From the NCBI GenBank assembly GCA_032768795.1, contig CP136490.1, positions 7,254,001-7,318,000 of the forward strand: DNA of 64,000 bases. The letters run 5' to 3'. The notes beneath the pieces were generated by a model. That model was not told where the DNA came from and did not search any database. It was given only the letters and a program-made list of their open reading frames with translations. This DNA is from Tremella fuciformis (taxonomy: Eukaryota > Basidiomycota > Tremellomycetes > Tremellales > Tremellaceae). Within the stretch, counting starts at the first letter, position 1. Each line of letters opens with the position of its first letter. A program made the translations under genes and the position numbers. Shown piece by piece: positions 45,092 through 55,969 of the stretch.

Positions 45092-47837
45092 GCTGAGGTG
45101 AGCATGTGCAGCGATTTGGGGTCAGGTAAGTCACCTACCTTTGCCTTTATCAGCTGTGCAGCTTTTTTCTGTTTTGTTCTCAAGCGTGGGAGCGGTCTTC
45201 TCTCGTCAGCCTTCTTGACTGTTGGCGGCTCGTGGAGACAAAGAGGTGCTCGAGTCCGAGGGCCGAGCAAAGGCTGCGGTTACGAGTCGCGATGAGAAAG
45301 GAAAGGAGCCGACTGACTCACCGCCGAGATGGGATGTGCGGCCGGCTGTGGAGAAGGGAAGGCAAAAGGGTGTGTGGACCTAAAATGCTATGCCAACCAC
45401 GACGACAATGACCACGCCGGTGGATGGATGGAGGGTAGAGAAAGAAAGGGCGCGCGATGGTTTGCCCCGTGTCCCTCATCCCATGCCCTCTGACCTCTGA
45501 CGTTGCCGTCGACGTTGACGGTGATTGTGTGTGCGACGATGATGCTACGTCGGGTCGGTCGCCCCCACGCCGTGCGCCACACAACAACCTGTTGTGCGCG
45601 GTGCGCGGTGCGTGGTGCGATCGGTCCTGAATCAGAAGGCAAGGCTTCGATGCGATGGCCGGATGCGAGGTCAGTATCGTCTCGTGTCTCATCTCCCGTC
45701 CCCTCGCTCACCCCAACCCCAACCCCGTGTCGCCCGAGAAACCACGCTACGCCCTGAAGTCGAGTGGCAGTACAGTAGTGCATGGCAGTGCGATGATCCA
45801 TCATGGCGACGACGCGCAACGTTACAGTGACGACTCCCATCCTTGTCCCGAGCGTCCGCGAGAGTCTCGTCACTTCCAAAGGGGCCTTTGCGATCCTGGG
45901 CCGAGATGGGACTTTGTTTTGGCCTTTGATCTTGACAGCGGATGGAGACACGCACGATACCATCTCCCATCGGGTGTCTTGACCATGCCTTTGTGATCAG
46001 GTTCCAGATCCCGGCAAGTGCGGGTTCACAAGCGCCAGCATCGGCCGAACATGAGCGTACGAAGGCGTCTATCCCATCAGCGTCGGTGTCGCGCTCGGTG
46101 GTGTTCCCGGTTAGTACACACATCCGACACCGAGGTGTGCGCCGGCCGGCGATGAATGCGATGTGTCACTGGTCAGATCTCCCCATCGCCATCAATCAGA
46201 GAACAGCAAACAAAAAAGGGGGGCAATACCGGTCAGGGCACGGATCAACTCGTGTGTTCTGTCTCAGTCTGTGGATGGCGGTGGATCGCCGGGCCTCGCG
46301 ATCCGAGCGGGGCGGCGACAACCCCCCTTCCCCCCCACTTCAAAAGGGAGGAGTGCGAAGTAGGCATAAGAGCCGAACAATCATCTCCCACCATCGCTCC
46401 AAAGACGCAAGTGAGGGACACCAGGGGCGTAGCGCGTCTCACCTGCCTGGCCCTGGCATCGTGTTGGCGATCACGACCGACAAACAGCGCCTCGTTCCTC
46501 GGCCTGACGACGCTGATTGGAACTCACCACTGGACACCCGACAATGAGCCCTTGGTGATCGCCTCGCAGCCTAGCTCGGCGAGTGGGCAACGCATACCCG
46601 GTCGGCACGGAACACGCGGAGGAGCAGATATTGCGGAGCAAATCAGTATCAGGGTACATGGGTACATGCGCTCTTGGGCGATGATCTCGAGGGACACTTG
46701 TGGGTGATTGGCTATTGGCGTCATTGCCTTCAATCTGTCTGATGGTGATGGACATGGTTATGCTGATGGTGACGACTGATTTGCGTCTGCACCTGCGCCC
46801 CCGACCAACCTTTCGACCTTTCGGGCACCTCGGTCATCCGACGACGAGTGAGTAGTTGAGTGGGGATGTAGATGAGATTACGACGTCGAAACTGCCCCGG
46901 TCATCGGCCACGAGCGTGTTGGCGACGGCAATGCGAGTGAGAGTGCATGATGGGAGCACATTGGGATGCAGGCGGTTTCCATCTCGAAGACGCGTGTGAT
47001 TTTGCCACCCGCGCTATCGCCACCCGGCCAGCGATGCGTAGCGCGTTCTGCCCTGGCGAGGGAAACCCTCCGAGGGGGGATCGCGACAAGGTCGCGAACC
47101 CTAAATCCAACTGGAGGAGACTACAACCTCCCGCCCCTCAACGCGAGACCGGCCGGCAAGTGCAGCCTCCAGCGCGCCTGTCCTTCTGTGCCAGCCATCC
47201 TACACTCCGCAGGATGGGTGATATCACTTTGCCCGGCAGTCGATCACAATATGCTCCTCAGGAAAACGCCTCTTTGGTCTGCCATTTCGAACATTCCTCA
47301 TGCGTCAGTCCAAACACTTGAACACGGGTGTACGTCAATGAGCCGGACCCTTCACCCCACCCTCTCGCTCGTCGGCGTCGCCTCTCACCTCGTCGGCGCG
47401 AGAACCTGGGCCCGGGAAACAGGGTAGGAACGCGCACGACGGAGCTTCCAGGGATGCGATGCTGGGTTCGCAGTACGCGACATGTTCGAGGTGGCGGGTC
47501 ACGCGTCATGCCCAGCCAAGGTGGCCGTCGCTCGGCTGCGCCGAGGCCCGTCCAGCGGCGTGTCGTGGCATGCATCGGATCGCCAGTCTGGCTGGCTGCA
47601 GCAGCCAGCCGAGAAATTAGACAAGGAGCTCACCGTTCGTCTCGTTGTTCTTTTCTCCATCTCTTTCTTCGTTCCGACTAGACGAGCCAGGTGCTCACAC
47701 GACTCACGCCTCGACGGCATTCACGCTCCTTGACCAGGTGTCCACCGCTGCGCCCCTCCCCTACCCCTTCTCTAATCCCAGTGATTTCCGCCTACCCGAC
47801 ATCCAGCACCGACCGCAACGTACAGAATCAAGACGAT
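45092..47837. promoter_or_regulatory. Long intergenic region, GATA factor / glucanase
   Basis: About 2.7 kb between divergent genes with no frame I can defend. Open frames are short, overlap on both strands and show no domains. The left part is probably the spliced leader of the GATA gene. Around 45594-45620 there is a short tandem of GGTGCGC-like units. The last ~200 bp form the pyrimidine-rich leader of the glucanase. The length suggests an extended regulatory region, or a non-coding transcript that cannot be seen from sequence. Confidence 0.45.
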
Positions 47838-50462
47838 ATGGCGCCAGTCGCCGCACTCGTCCTCGCTGCCTTTGCGCTGAGCGCAGAGGCAAAGCCCCTC
47901 GCACCTCCCGGACATCATGCCCCGCCCGCCGTCGCCAACCTGCTGTCTGGCTCCAAGCGAGCCATGCACTCGGTCTTCTCGCGCTACTACGGCACGGTGC
48001 ACAACCTGGCAAGTCGTCACGAACCCGTGCAGGATACAGCTGATCTGTAGAGCAAACCCCCTGCCCTTCCTTCCAAGCGGGACTCGACTATCCCAGCGGG
48101 TTGGTCGTACTACGGTTGTGTCGAGGAGTCGTGGGACGAGCGCCTCCTTGAGGGATTCGCGTTCTCCTCATCGGCCCTCACACCCCTGCAGTGCTTGACC
48201 GAGTGCCAGAGGCGTGGCTACACGCTTGCTGGTACCGAGTACGGAGATGAGTGCTACTGCGGCAACGAGTTTGTCGGCAGTGGTGGCAACAAGACCAGCG
48301 ATGCAGAGTGCGATATGCCCTGCCAGGGTGACTCGACCGAGACCTGCGGAGAGGCATGGCTCCTCAGCATGTACTCGTACAGCGGTTCCAACTCTAGCTC
48401 TTGCGCCACCACCACCGTCCCCGACGTCTCCACCTCGACTTCCGTGTCTTCAACGTCGACTGCCACCTCGGCTCTCGAGACGTCCAACTCGACCCTTGTA
48501 GCTGACCCCACGCCCAGCAACGCGACGTCGAGCAATACCACAGAGGTCGCCAATGCCACGGCGACCGTGAGCAGCAGTATCGTCAGTGACGCCACTACTG
48601 CTTCCACCACTGCCACTACCACCTCGTCTGCCGCTTCGGCCAGTGTGACCGCCTCCGACTCGTCCGAGTGGTACGCCCTTGGCTGTGCCATCGACACGAC
48701 CAGCCGTATCCTTTCTGGCTATGCGCTCGATGGACAGTCAGACATGACTATCGACTCGTGCCTCGAGCTCTGTGAGGACAAGGGCTACTCGTTTGCAGGT
48801 GTCGAGTTTGGTGACGAGTGCTATTGCGGCAACTCCATCCCCGGCAACGTCACCTACTCGGAGGACGCCTGCAATGTGGTCTGCTCTGGTGACTCGTCCG
48901 AGACTTGCGGAGGGTCTTGGGCCTTGGACCTGTACGAGCTAGTCTCCAGCAACTCGAGCTGCGACACAACATCGGCTGTCACCTCTGTTCAGACTGGCGT
49001 CGCTATCGTCAAGACATCGTCCTCGTCTGCCACTGAGGCTGCTACAACCACTTCGAAGGCTGCTGCCACTGTCACCGAGTCTACTGCCAAGTCATCCTCG
49101 ACCACAGCGACGACCGAGACCGAGGCAGCCAGCTCTTCCGTTGCTGCCACCACGACAACCAGCTCTTCCGCCACAGTCACATCTGTGGCTGCCGCTTCCT
49201 CGTCTGTTCCCGCCTCGTCCGCGACCCACTACGTCTGGGCTCACCACATGGTCGGCAACACGTACCCGTACACCGAGTCCACCTGGCTTTCGGACATTCA
49301 GACCGCTGCCGCCGCCGGCATTGACGGTTTCGCGCTCAACATGGGTTCCGACTCGTGGCAGCCGGACCGTGTATCTGATGCCTACTCTGCTGCCGAGTCA
49401 TACGGTACCGACTTCAAGCTGTTCCTGTCGCTCGACATGACCTCGCTTGGATGCGGCTCCAGCAGCGCAGCAGCCAACCTCGTCAGCCTCGTCAGCACGC
49501 ACGCCTCTCACCCTAACCAGGCTACATATGATGGCAAGGTCCTCGTGTCCACCTTTGCTGGCTCTGACTGCACCTTCGGCTCGTCCTCCAGCGACGCGTG
49601 GGAGTCGCTCTTCGTCTCTGCGCTCTCTGCTGCTGGTGTCGACATCTTCTTCGTCCCGTCGGTCTTCTCGGACATCTCGACCTTCTCCTCGGACTCGTGG
49701 ATGGACGGCGAGCTGAACTGGAACTCTGCATGGCCCATGAGCTCTACTCCCCTGAGCGAGTCGTCGACCGACGCGTCGTACATCTCCGCCCTGGGCAGCA
49801 AGGCGTACATGCCCGCCATCTCGCCGTTCTTCTTCACGCACTTCGGCGCTAACAGCTGGAACAAGAACTGGCTCTATATGTCTGACGACTGGCTCTACGC
49901 TTCGCGATGGGAGCAGGTCATCGCCATGCGTGACGAGGCGAGCATGACCGAGATCCTCACGTGGAACGACTACGGAGAGTCGTCTTACATCGGTCCCATC
50001 GAGGGCGCCCTTCCATCGGGCTCAGACGCCTGGGTCGACGGCTTCGACCACACCGACCTCCTGCCGCTCACCAAGTACTACGCCACCGCTTTCAAGACCG
50101 GTGAATACCCCGACGTGACAGAGGACAAGGTCTTCCTGTGGTCCAGGCCGCACACACACGATGCCACCGCGTCGGACGACTCGGTCGGCCGGCCCACCAA
50201 CTGGGACATCACAGAGGACTACCTCTACGCGGTGGTCCTCGCCACCGAGCCGGCCACCGTCAGCCTCACATCTGGCTCGACCACCTCGACCTTCTCGGTC
50301 AGTGCGGGTCTCACCAAGCTCAAGCTTGCCTCTGAGGCAGGCGGCATCGGTGCCACCATCGAGCGTGACGGCTCGACCGTCGCCAGCTACACGTCGAGCG
50401 GCTTTGACTATACCTCGTCACCCACGACCTACAACTACAACTACTTTGTCGGATCGAGCTGA
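47838..50462 (+). CDS. WSC-WSC-GH71 alpha-1,3-glucanase
   Basis: Secreted endo-alpha-1,3-glucanase (mutanase family GH71) with two carbohydrate-binding WSC domains. MAPVAALVLAAFALSAEA is the signal peptide. A KR site (LPSKR) precedes the first WSC domain (GWSYYGCVEESWDERLLEGF; EYGDECYCGNEF; GDSTETCGEAW). After a Ser/Thr/Ala linker the second WSC domain repeats it (ALGCAIDTTSRILSGYAL; EFGDECYCGNSIPG; GDSSETCGGSWALDLYE). A second linker leads to the GH71 barrel: VWAHHMVGNTYPYTESTW, DGFALNMGSDSWQPDR, KLFLSLDMTSLGCG, ITCDW-like block replaced by EILTWNDYGESSYIGPIEGA. The end is YNYNYFVGSS without a GPI tail. The only intron (48009-48050, 42 nt) has a GC donor (gcaagt) and contains an in-frame TAG. 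Substrates are alpha-1,3-glucans of its own or other fungal walls. Confidence 0.9.
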
Positions 50463-51080
50463 GTGGCGTCGCCCGCCATGCCGCCTCGGCCCACACCCCA
50501 TCTGGCGGGGGCAGGCCGCTAGACACGTCGCTTGACGCCTCACTCGTGCTCTCCGCCCACCTATCAATCCATCCATCTCCTACACATATGCGTATAGGCG
50601 CACGCTCGGCTCTCGTGCTGGCACGGACACTTGGGTGTACTCGTACTCTACCTCTTGACTATCTATCTATCTATACAATCTATTCATCTTGCATACTATA
50701 TCTCCTGGTCGTCCATGGACTGATGCATTGCCTTACTTACACTCTGGTTGGATGGTTGGCCGGCTGCTGTGGCTAACCGGTGACTGACTCGCCACCCGCC
50801 ACTTGCCACTTGCCACTCCACTCCGAGCCCGACCCCGCACCATGCCCGGTCCTTACCAATACATCGCTGCTCGTCTTTCTGTTTGTTGTGTTGACTGGCG
50901 TAGAGCACATGTCCACTGTCCTTTCACACACGCAGAAAAGGCACTAGTGTCTCAAGCCGCCTTTCATCGGACCCGCCAAATCGATCAAAGACCATCGTCG
51001 ACCCAGACCCATCGCCCATTCTTCCCTTTCATCTCCGTTGCTATTCTGTTTTCATCTCCCCACTTGTTACGCCCGGCAAT
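50463..51080. other. Intergenic region, glucanase / Mpo1-like gene
   Basis: 618 bp between same-strand genes, with no supportable gene. A CTAT microsatellite run lies at about 50659-50675, and there are tandem CCACTTGC copies near 50792-50815. The right half is the promoter and leader of the next gene. Confidence 0.5.
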
Positions 51081-51979
51081 ATGTCCAACACATCTACCCC
51101 ACGCAAGACGCGGTCGCAAGGACCAGCAGAGGCGATTGATCTGGACCATCCCAATGGCATCAAACACTCGTCCGGCTCTCTGGACGTGGAGAAAGAGGTC
51201 AGCTCTCAGATCTTTGTGGCAGCGAGCTGCGTCTTATGGCAGATGGCGTTCTACGCTTCATATCATTCGAACAAGATCAACAAGATCATTCATTTCATCT
51301 TCATCCCCCAAATCTTATGGTACATGGAGTGTATAGACACCCTCGAACTCTCGCTGACAGACAGGTCCGCCATCGTCATCCTCTCCTTTGTCCCACTTCC
51401 AGGCGTACCGCCAAAATCGCTCGGGCCGTACTTCGTCTTCCAGCCATCTCTAGGTCTGCTGCTCATCGCCTCGTTCGCAAGCTACTACTTGGTCCTGGAG
51501 CCTTTCGCAGGGGTGAGTACAGCCGCGAGAGGTAACAGCCTGAGGCTGATGCCAATGACAGATCACCTACCTCCCCGTCGCCGTACTCTTCTACCTGACT
51601 GCCGCTTGGGTCCGACACAACCCTCAGCCATGGATGCCGTTTTCTGATCCCTCACACCCGTCCTCTGCGCCTTTCGCGTGGATTGTCTTTGTTGGGTCGT
51701 GGATTGCCCAGTTCATCGGACATGGGGTATTCGAGAAGCGCGCGCCGGCTCTGCTGGAGAATCTGGTGCAGGCGCTGGTGACGGCTCCGTTCTTTGTCCA
51801 CCTTGAATTCTTGTCGCTCATCTTTGACTGTGAGTCCAAGCCATTCGCGGCGAAAGCAATTGAGCCGGTTCTCAAAGGACTGCTGGCTGATGTCAGACCG
51901 CCCAGAGCTGTTCAAGCGTATCAAGAGTGCTTCGGGATTGAGGATCAGGGACATGAACCGCGCAGCCAAGCTCAAGTGA
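51081..51979 (+). CDS. MPO1: Mpo1-like (DUF962) ER membrane dioxygenase
   Basis: Multi-pass ER protein of the Mpo1/YGL010w family, an Fe(II)-dependent dioxygenase in alpha-oxidation of 2-hydroxy fatty acids from phytosphingosine. The family signature [20 protein letters not shown] has the conserved His pair. It is followed across an intron by hydrophobic segments ([49 protein letters not shown]). The second His block is [20 protein letters not shown], followed by [19 protein letters not shown] last exon ends MNRAAKLK. Starts at ATG 51081 after a long leader. Three introns (about 51333-51363, 51513-51561, 51831-51892). Length is about 250 residues. A 20-residue charged N-terminus ([17 protein letters not shown]) is extra. 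Confidence 0.85.
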
Positions 51980-52457
51980 GGTGTTTTGGAGGGGGAAGGT
52001 GTGGATAACGAGTGGGTTGACGTTTGAATGTGTGTACATCATAGTGTCTCAAAGTATGCAACTGCCTAATCTTCCTATCGAGTCAGCGCTAGTCCGCCCG
52101 ACCGACCCAGATATCGTCGAGATGCCCTCAGTGTAACTATGACAATAATACCCTCACTGCCCGATGACGGCCTCGTCAGTGCGGTCCACCAAGACGGCAG
52201 CGACACACCGACGAGGACACGTCTGCCCGAAGGCCGAGCTGGGTGCAAAAGGATGAAATGAAGTGTCTTCCTAGGGCGAGCGGTGGAGGAGGAGCGTACT
52301 CACATGCTGTCCCACCGCCGCGCGTCGTGCTCTCTACTCGGCCATCCCAGCCGACACCGAGAGAGATGCGATGCAAAACCATCGCGGACCGTCGGCTGTC
52401 AAACCTGCTTGGTCAGTGTAGGCATAATCTGCCACATTCGCCGATCTTCCACGGCGT

Positions 52458-52470
52458 TTCCGGAGAATTC
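52458..52470 (+). promoter_or_regulatory. Candidate heat-shock element
   Basis: TTCCGGAGAATTC reads as three alternating 5-bp units, TTC-nn-GAG-nn-TTC, one base from the perfect nTTCnnGAAnnTTCn HSF site. It lies about 265 bp before the BAG start. A further TTC pair lies just upstream. It fits the product's role as an Hsp70 co-chaperone. Confidence 0.5.
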
Positions 52471-52605
52471 CCCCGTCAAAGGTGGCACCTTCCAGCGTGT
52501 TCGTCATCATTCTCCAAGCTACCATTTGCCACTCGCGCACACACGCGTTCATCGTAGAACACAGGCTTACACAGCGTTGATCACTCCATAACGCTGCTGC
52601 TCGTG

Positions 52606-52613
52606 TATAAGTA
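52606..52613 (+). promoter_or_regulatory. TATA box of the BAG gene
   Basis: TATAAGTA lies 113-120 bp upstream of the ATG, in an otherwise GC-rich context. TATA plus an HSE is the usual layout of stress-inducible fungal promoters. Confidence 0.55.
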
Positions 52614-52725
52614 TCAGCACCACAGCCGCTCACCTTCTGATCAGCACCTTCATCAGCACCACCTGACTCGCACTCACCCACCCCTTTGACAACAGACCAG
52701 ACCCCCACCCACACACATCCGCACA

Positions 52726-54825
52726 ATGTTCAACGGCTACGCCTCGCCTTACCACCCTGCCCGCTTCCACGCCTACGGCCCCGGCCACCCGTTCCATCCT
52801 GCCCACCCGGCTCACCGCTTCGCCTCGCCCGTCCCCACCGCTGCGCCCGTGGCCACGCCCCTCTCGCTCGAGGATGAAGAGCGTGCCGCCATCGCGCACC
52901 TCGAGTCGGTCCGCCGCCGCCGCGAAGCCGCTGAAGCCCGCGTCAGAGCCGAACAGGAGGTTAGTCCTCCCCTCGCTGATGACTGGTGGTATGACCCCGA
53001 GCCTGACCTCCAGGCTGCCGCATACCGCCAGGCATACCTCCGCGAGGTCCAGCGCGAGCGCGAGAGGGCCATCGAGGCCGAGCTGGAACGCCGCAGGCTC
53101 ATCGCCGCCGAGGCTGAACGTGAACGCATTCGCCGCCAGGAAGCCATCGCCTTTGCCGTCGAGCAGGAACGCCGCAAGCGCGCCCACTTCGCCGCTGTCG
53201 CTGCCGAGAGGCAGAGGCGCCAGGCCGAATTCAACGCCGCCCTCAAGCGACGCGCCGAGGCTGCAGCTCGCGCCACCGCTACGAATGCCGCTCGATGTGC
53301 TGGTCGCTGCGCCAGACGATATGCCGACCAAACCCGGACCAACCACAAGTCTGAATTCGACCAGCTGAACGCCGTTCTGAGTGGTCTTTTCGGCATCAAC
53401 CTTCTCGATGATCACGTAGAGGAGCAGCAGACGACCGAGCAGCCAGAGGCTCCCGCTACCGCAGCCGCTCCCGCTGAGCAGATCAAGACCCCTGAGCCTA
53501 CTCCTGCGCCTGTCCCCGAAGCTCCTGCCTCCGCCCAGAAGACCGAGACCGCTGCTCAATCCGACGAGAAGCCCGCCGAGAAAGATCAACCAGCTTTCCC
53601 CGAGCAGATCAACGACCTGCTGTCCACCTTTCTAGGTCTCCGCGTTGAGCCAACTACCGACAAGGCCGCCGCCGCCGACAGATCTGCGGGCGAGAACTCC
53701 ACCAAGGTGACTAACGGCATTCCGGAAGGTTTGAACGAGATCCTTCAGCAGTTCGGCCTCGAATTCGAGCCGGAAACGACCCCAACCGAGTCCGCTCCCG
53801 CCGCGTCAACTTCAGAGTCGAAGGCCCCTGCTACCGCTGAGAAACCATCCAGGAAGGCTGAGGAGGTTAACCCTCTTTCGGCTTTCTTGCAGGGCGTTGG
53901 CGTTTCCGACCTGCCTCCTTTCGTCCGCGACATCCTCGAGAACGTCGAAGCCGCCTTCAAGGACGAGAGCAAGCCTGAGCCGGCCGAGGAGTCGTACGAG
54001 GGCAAAGGCAAGGGTGTAGCCAAGGGCGAGAAGGCAGACAAGTCCGCCAGTGCTCCAGCCCCCACGGCTACGCCCGATCCACAGCCCGCAGCCGAGCAGG
54101 AGGAAAAACCTACCTCGACCACATCGCTCGCTACACTCGACCACATTGCTTCGGAGCTCGACCTGGTCCGCGACTCGTTCACATTCCCCGCCACTCTCTC
54201 GTTCTCGCACTCGACAGATGCCGCCCCGTCTCTGCTGTTCAACAAGAACAACCGACCTTTCCACGAGCAGTCCAACAAGCTGCTCCAGCTCCTTCTGCAG
54301 GCCGACTCAGTCGCGAGTGGCGGTGACAAGGATGTCAGGCGAAAGCGCAAGGCCCTCGTTCGCAGCGTCGAGAAAGAGATCGAGGATCTTGAGCGCAAGC
54401 GGGATGCCGTATGGGAGGAAGTCCGAGAGCGTCGCGCCCGAGGCGAGGAAAGTGACTCGGAGAGCGAATCGACTTCCAGCGCTACTTCCGTCATTGGCGA
54501 CCACGAGCATGTCCACGACGACATCGCCCCGACTCCGACTGCTCCCGTTGAGGCCGACGTCCACAAGTCGTATGCCGAAGCTGCCGCCTCTGCCCAGAAC
54601 GAAGAGCCCGAGGTGGTCTTCGAGGCTCACGCGGACGTTGAGGGCTTCGAAGTCAGCGGCGAAGAGAGTGCCACACAAGAGACACCTCAGGCAGCAGAGC
54701 AGAAAGTCGAGCAGCCGAAAGACGAGGAGCAGAAAGATGTAGAGGTCAAGCCCGAGGAGAATGAGGAGGCAGAGCAGAGTGAGGCGAAGAACCAGGACAA
54801 GGAAGACGAGTACGAACTTCTGTAG
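52726..54825 (+). CDS. BAG-domain Hsp70 co-chaperone
   Basis: Intronless 699-residue protein. The N-terminus is Pro/His/Tyr-rich. A long, highly charged helical stretch follows (residues ~45-195; EDEERAAIAHLESVRRRREA ... RQRRQAEFNAALKRRAEAA), probably a single alpha-helix or coiled coil. Then come repeated short motifs of the form L-x-x-x-L-x-G/Q-F-G-I/L (LNAVLSGLFGINLL; INDLLSTFLGLRVE; LNEILQQFGLEFE; PLSAFLQGVGVSDL) spaced through acidic linkers. Near residue 465-570 there is a BAG domain: LATLDHIASELDLVRDSFTF, PFHEQSNKLLQLLLQADSV and RRKRKALVRSVEKEIEDLER. The tail is Glu/Lys-rich, ending DEYELL. BAG domains release ADP from Hsp70. The promoter has HSE and TATA elements. Intron absence is itself typical of heat-shock genes. 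Confidence 0.85.
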   Translation: MFNGYASPYHPARFHAYGPGHPFHPAHPAHRFASPVPTAAPVATPLSLEDEERAAIAHLESVRRRREAAEARVRAEQEVSPPLADDWWYDPEPDLQAAAYRQAYLREVQRERERAIEAELERRRLIAAEAERERIRRQEAIAFAVEQERRKRAHFAAVAAERQRRQAEFNAALKRRAEAAARATATNAARCAGRCARRYADQTRTNHKSEFDQLNAVLSGLFGINLLDDHVEEQQTTEQPEAPATAAAPAEQIKTPEPTPAPVPEAPASAQKTETAAQSDEKPAEKDQPAFPEQINDLLSTFLGLRVEPTTDKAAAADRSAGENSTKVTNGIPEGLNEILQQFGLEFEPETTPTESAPAASTSESKAPATAEKPSRKAEEVNPLSAFLQGVGVSDLPPFVRDILENVEAAFKDESKPEPAEESYEGKGKGVAKGEKADKSASAPAPTATPDPQPAAEQEEKPTSTTSLATLDHIASELDLVRDSFTFPATLSFSHSTDAAPSLLFNKNNRPFHEQSNKLLQLLLQADSVASGGDKDVRRKRKALVRSVEKEIEDLERKRDAVWEEVRERRARGEESDSESESTSSATSVIGDHEHVHDDIAPTPTAPVEADVHKSYAEAAASAQNEEPEVVFEAHADVEGFEVSGEESATQETPQAAEQKVEQPKDEEQKDVEVKPEENEEAEQSEAKNQDKEDEYELL

Positions 54826-55127
54826 ATAGAACTTACATCACATCACGTCAGACCACACAATCTTGTCACAGTTCTTCTCCTGTATATAGCAAATGATGTA
54901 GCATTTCTCGATTCTCCATGCAATATATGAAATCCAACACATGGGACCACCAAAAAAGCGAAGAGTGCGATCTCTGGAAGTAAGAAAGGTCAGGCTGTAC
55001 TGTAAACAGAAGTGGCAGAACCGCCGAGGAAAAGGTCAAAATCTGACCCAGAAACTTCAATAAGGCAGTCATCAGTCTAAACAGAGAGCCCCCTACAACT
55101 GAAAGCTTGATCGATCAGCCGGTAGTC
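54826..55127. other. Convergent 3' intergenic region
   Basis: 302 bp between the BAG gene and a small minus-strand gene, relatively AT-rich. It is likely to hold both 3' ends. No other feature. Confidence 0.45.
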
Positions 55128-55478
55128 TTATTTGCTGTTTGCTCCCCTGCCCGATGCTGTCCGGTGGCACGAGTTGTTGTTCAGGGCAAGTGAACGCTGC
55201 ACGCTCTCGTTGAGACGAGTCGTTTTCTTCTCTTTAGGGGTCTGCGACCTCTCCAATTGGTCTTGTCCCATTCTCAGGCCGAACTTCATGGTACGACCGT
55301 TATTCTTCGTTGCATAGTACGTCGCGGATGCCGTTCCCCCATGCGTCGAAACTGGACCGGCGGAATCGGGGGCTGTCACTGTGATGGAAAGGGATGTACC
55401 ATCAACCGCAGTCAGTAACGTCGCTTCGCTGGGTTCGGTAGTGGTGGCTGCGGGAGGAGCCCCATGGGGGCTGGACAT
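55128..55478 (-). CDS. Small hypothetical protein
   Basis: A 116-codon frame with a true ATG (MSSPHGAPPAATTTEPSEAT). It has no recognised domain: a Thr/Ala/Ser-rich half (VDGTSLSITVTAPDSAGPVS), then a basic half (NNGRTMKFGLRMGQDQLERS; PKEKKTTRLNESVQRSL). No intron is needed. It may be a complete small gene or the last exon of a larger one. Confidence is moderate because of length. Confidence 0.42.
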   Translation of the reverse strand: MSSPHGAPPAATTTEPSEATLLTAVDGTSLSITVTAPDSAGPVSTHGGTASATYYATKNNGRTMKFGLRMGQDQLERSQTPKEKKTTRLNESVQRSLALNNNSCHRTASGRGANSK

Positions 55479-55969
55479 GACAGAAAGGATCAGAAAGACG
55501 TTTGGATTGGCTACCGATTACTAGTGTTCTTGCTGTAGGCTGGATATGAGACTGGCGAGTGGAAGGTCTCCTTATGGGCTCTCTCTTGCATGGTTGTCGA
55601 AGGAGCGGCTCTTCAAGCCGTTGAAACCATTAGGGGCACCAGTTCGATGACTCAAAGCAAGGCACTCCTTTTCAAGCGACCAAAGCTTAGACTGTGCCCC
55701 TCCCTTTGCCTCTTGGGTCTCCTTGGAAGTGATGCGGGCCAGGAGTCTCCGTACGCGCGGTTGTCCCGAGTGACGATGCTCAATAGGCGGGATTGCACAT
55801 CTGACCGAAACAAGATCAAATGCGCCTCTACCTACTGACGATGATGCACATAAGGGATCCGGCTCTGATTGGTCGTGGCGGCTCGGTTGTCTTGTCGCAG
55901 ACAGATAAAGCGGACGGCAAAGTCTCATAAATGGTGCACTTCGAGCAGTGTAAGGAAGGTTAGGGAGAG
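55479..55969. other. Intergenic region
   Basis: About 490 bp with no frame that I can support as coding. It probably contains the promoter of the small minus-strand gene. Confidence 0.4.

Larger units (their letters stand above)
51980..52725. promoter_or_regulatory. BAG-gene promoter region
   Basis: 746 bp without a supportable gene, upstream of the BAG-domain gene. It contains a heat-shock-like element and a TATA box (listed separately), both at plausible distances from the start codon. Confidence 0.5.

Noticed and set aside
45318..46755. Several 60-200 codon frames on both strands
   Set aside because: They overlap one another, have unlikely composition, lack start context, splice support and domains; treated as non-coding.
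49522..49864. Minus-strand frames inside the glucanase
   Set aside because: They are produced by the Ser/Asp-rich coding of the plus strand; no start, domain or promoter supports them.
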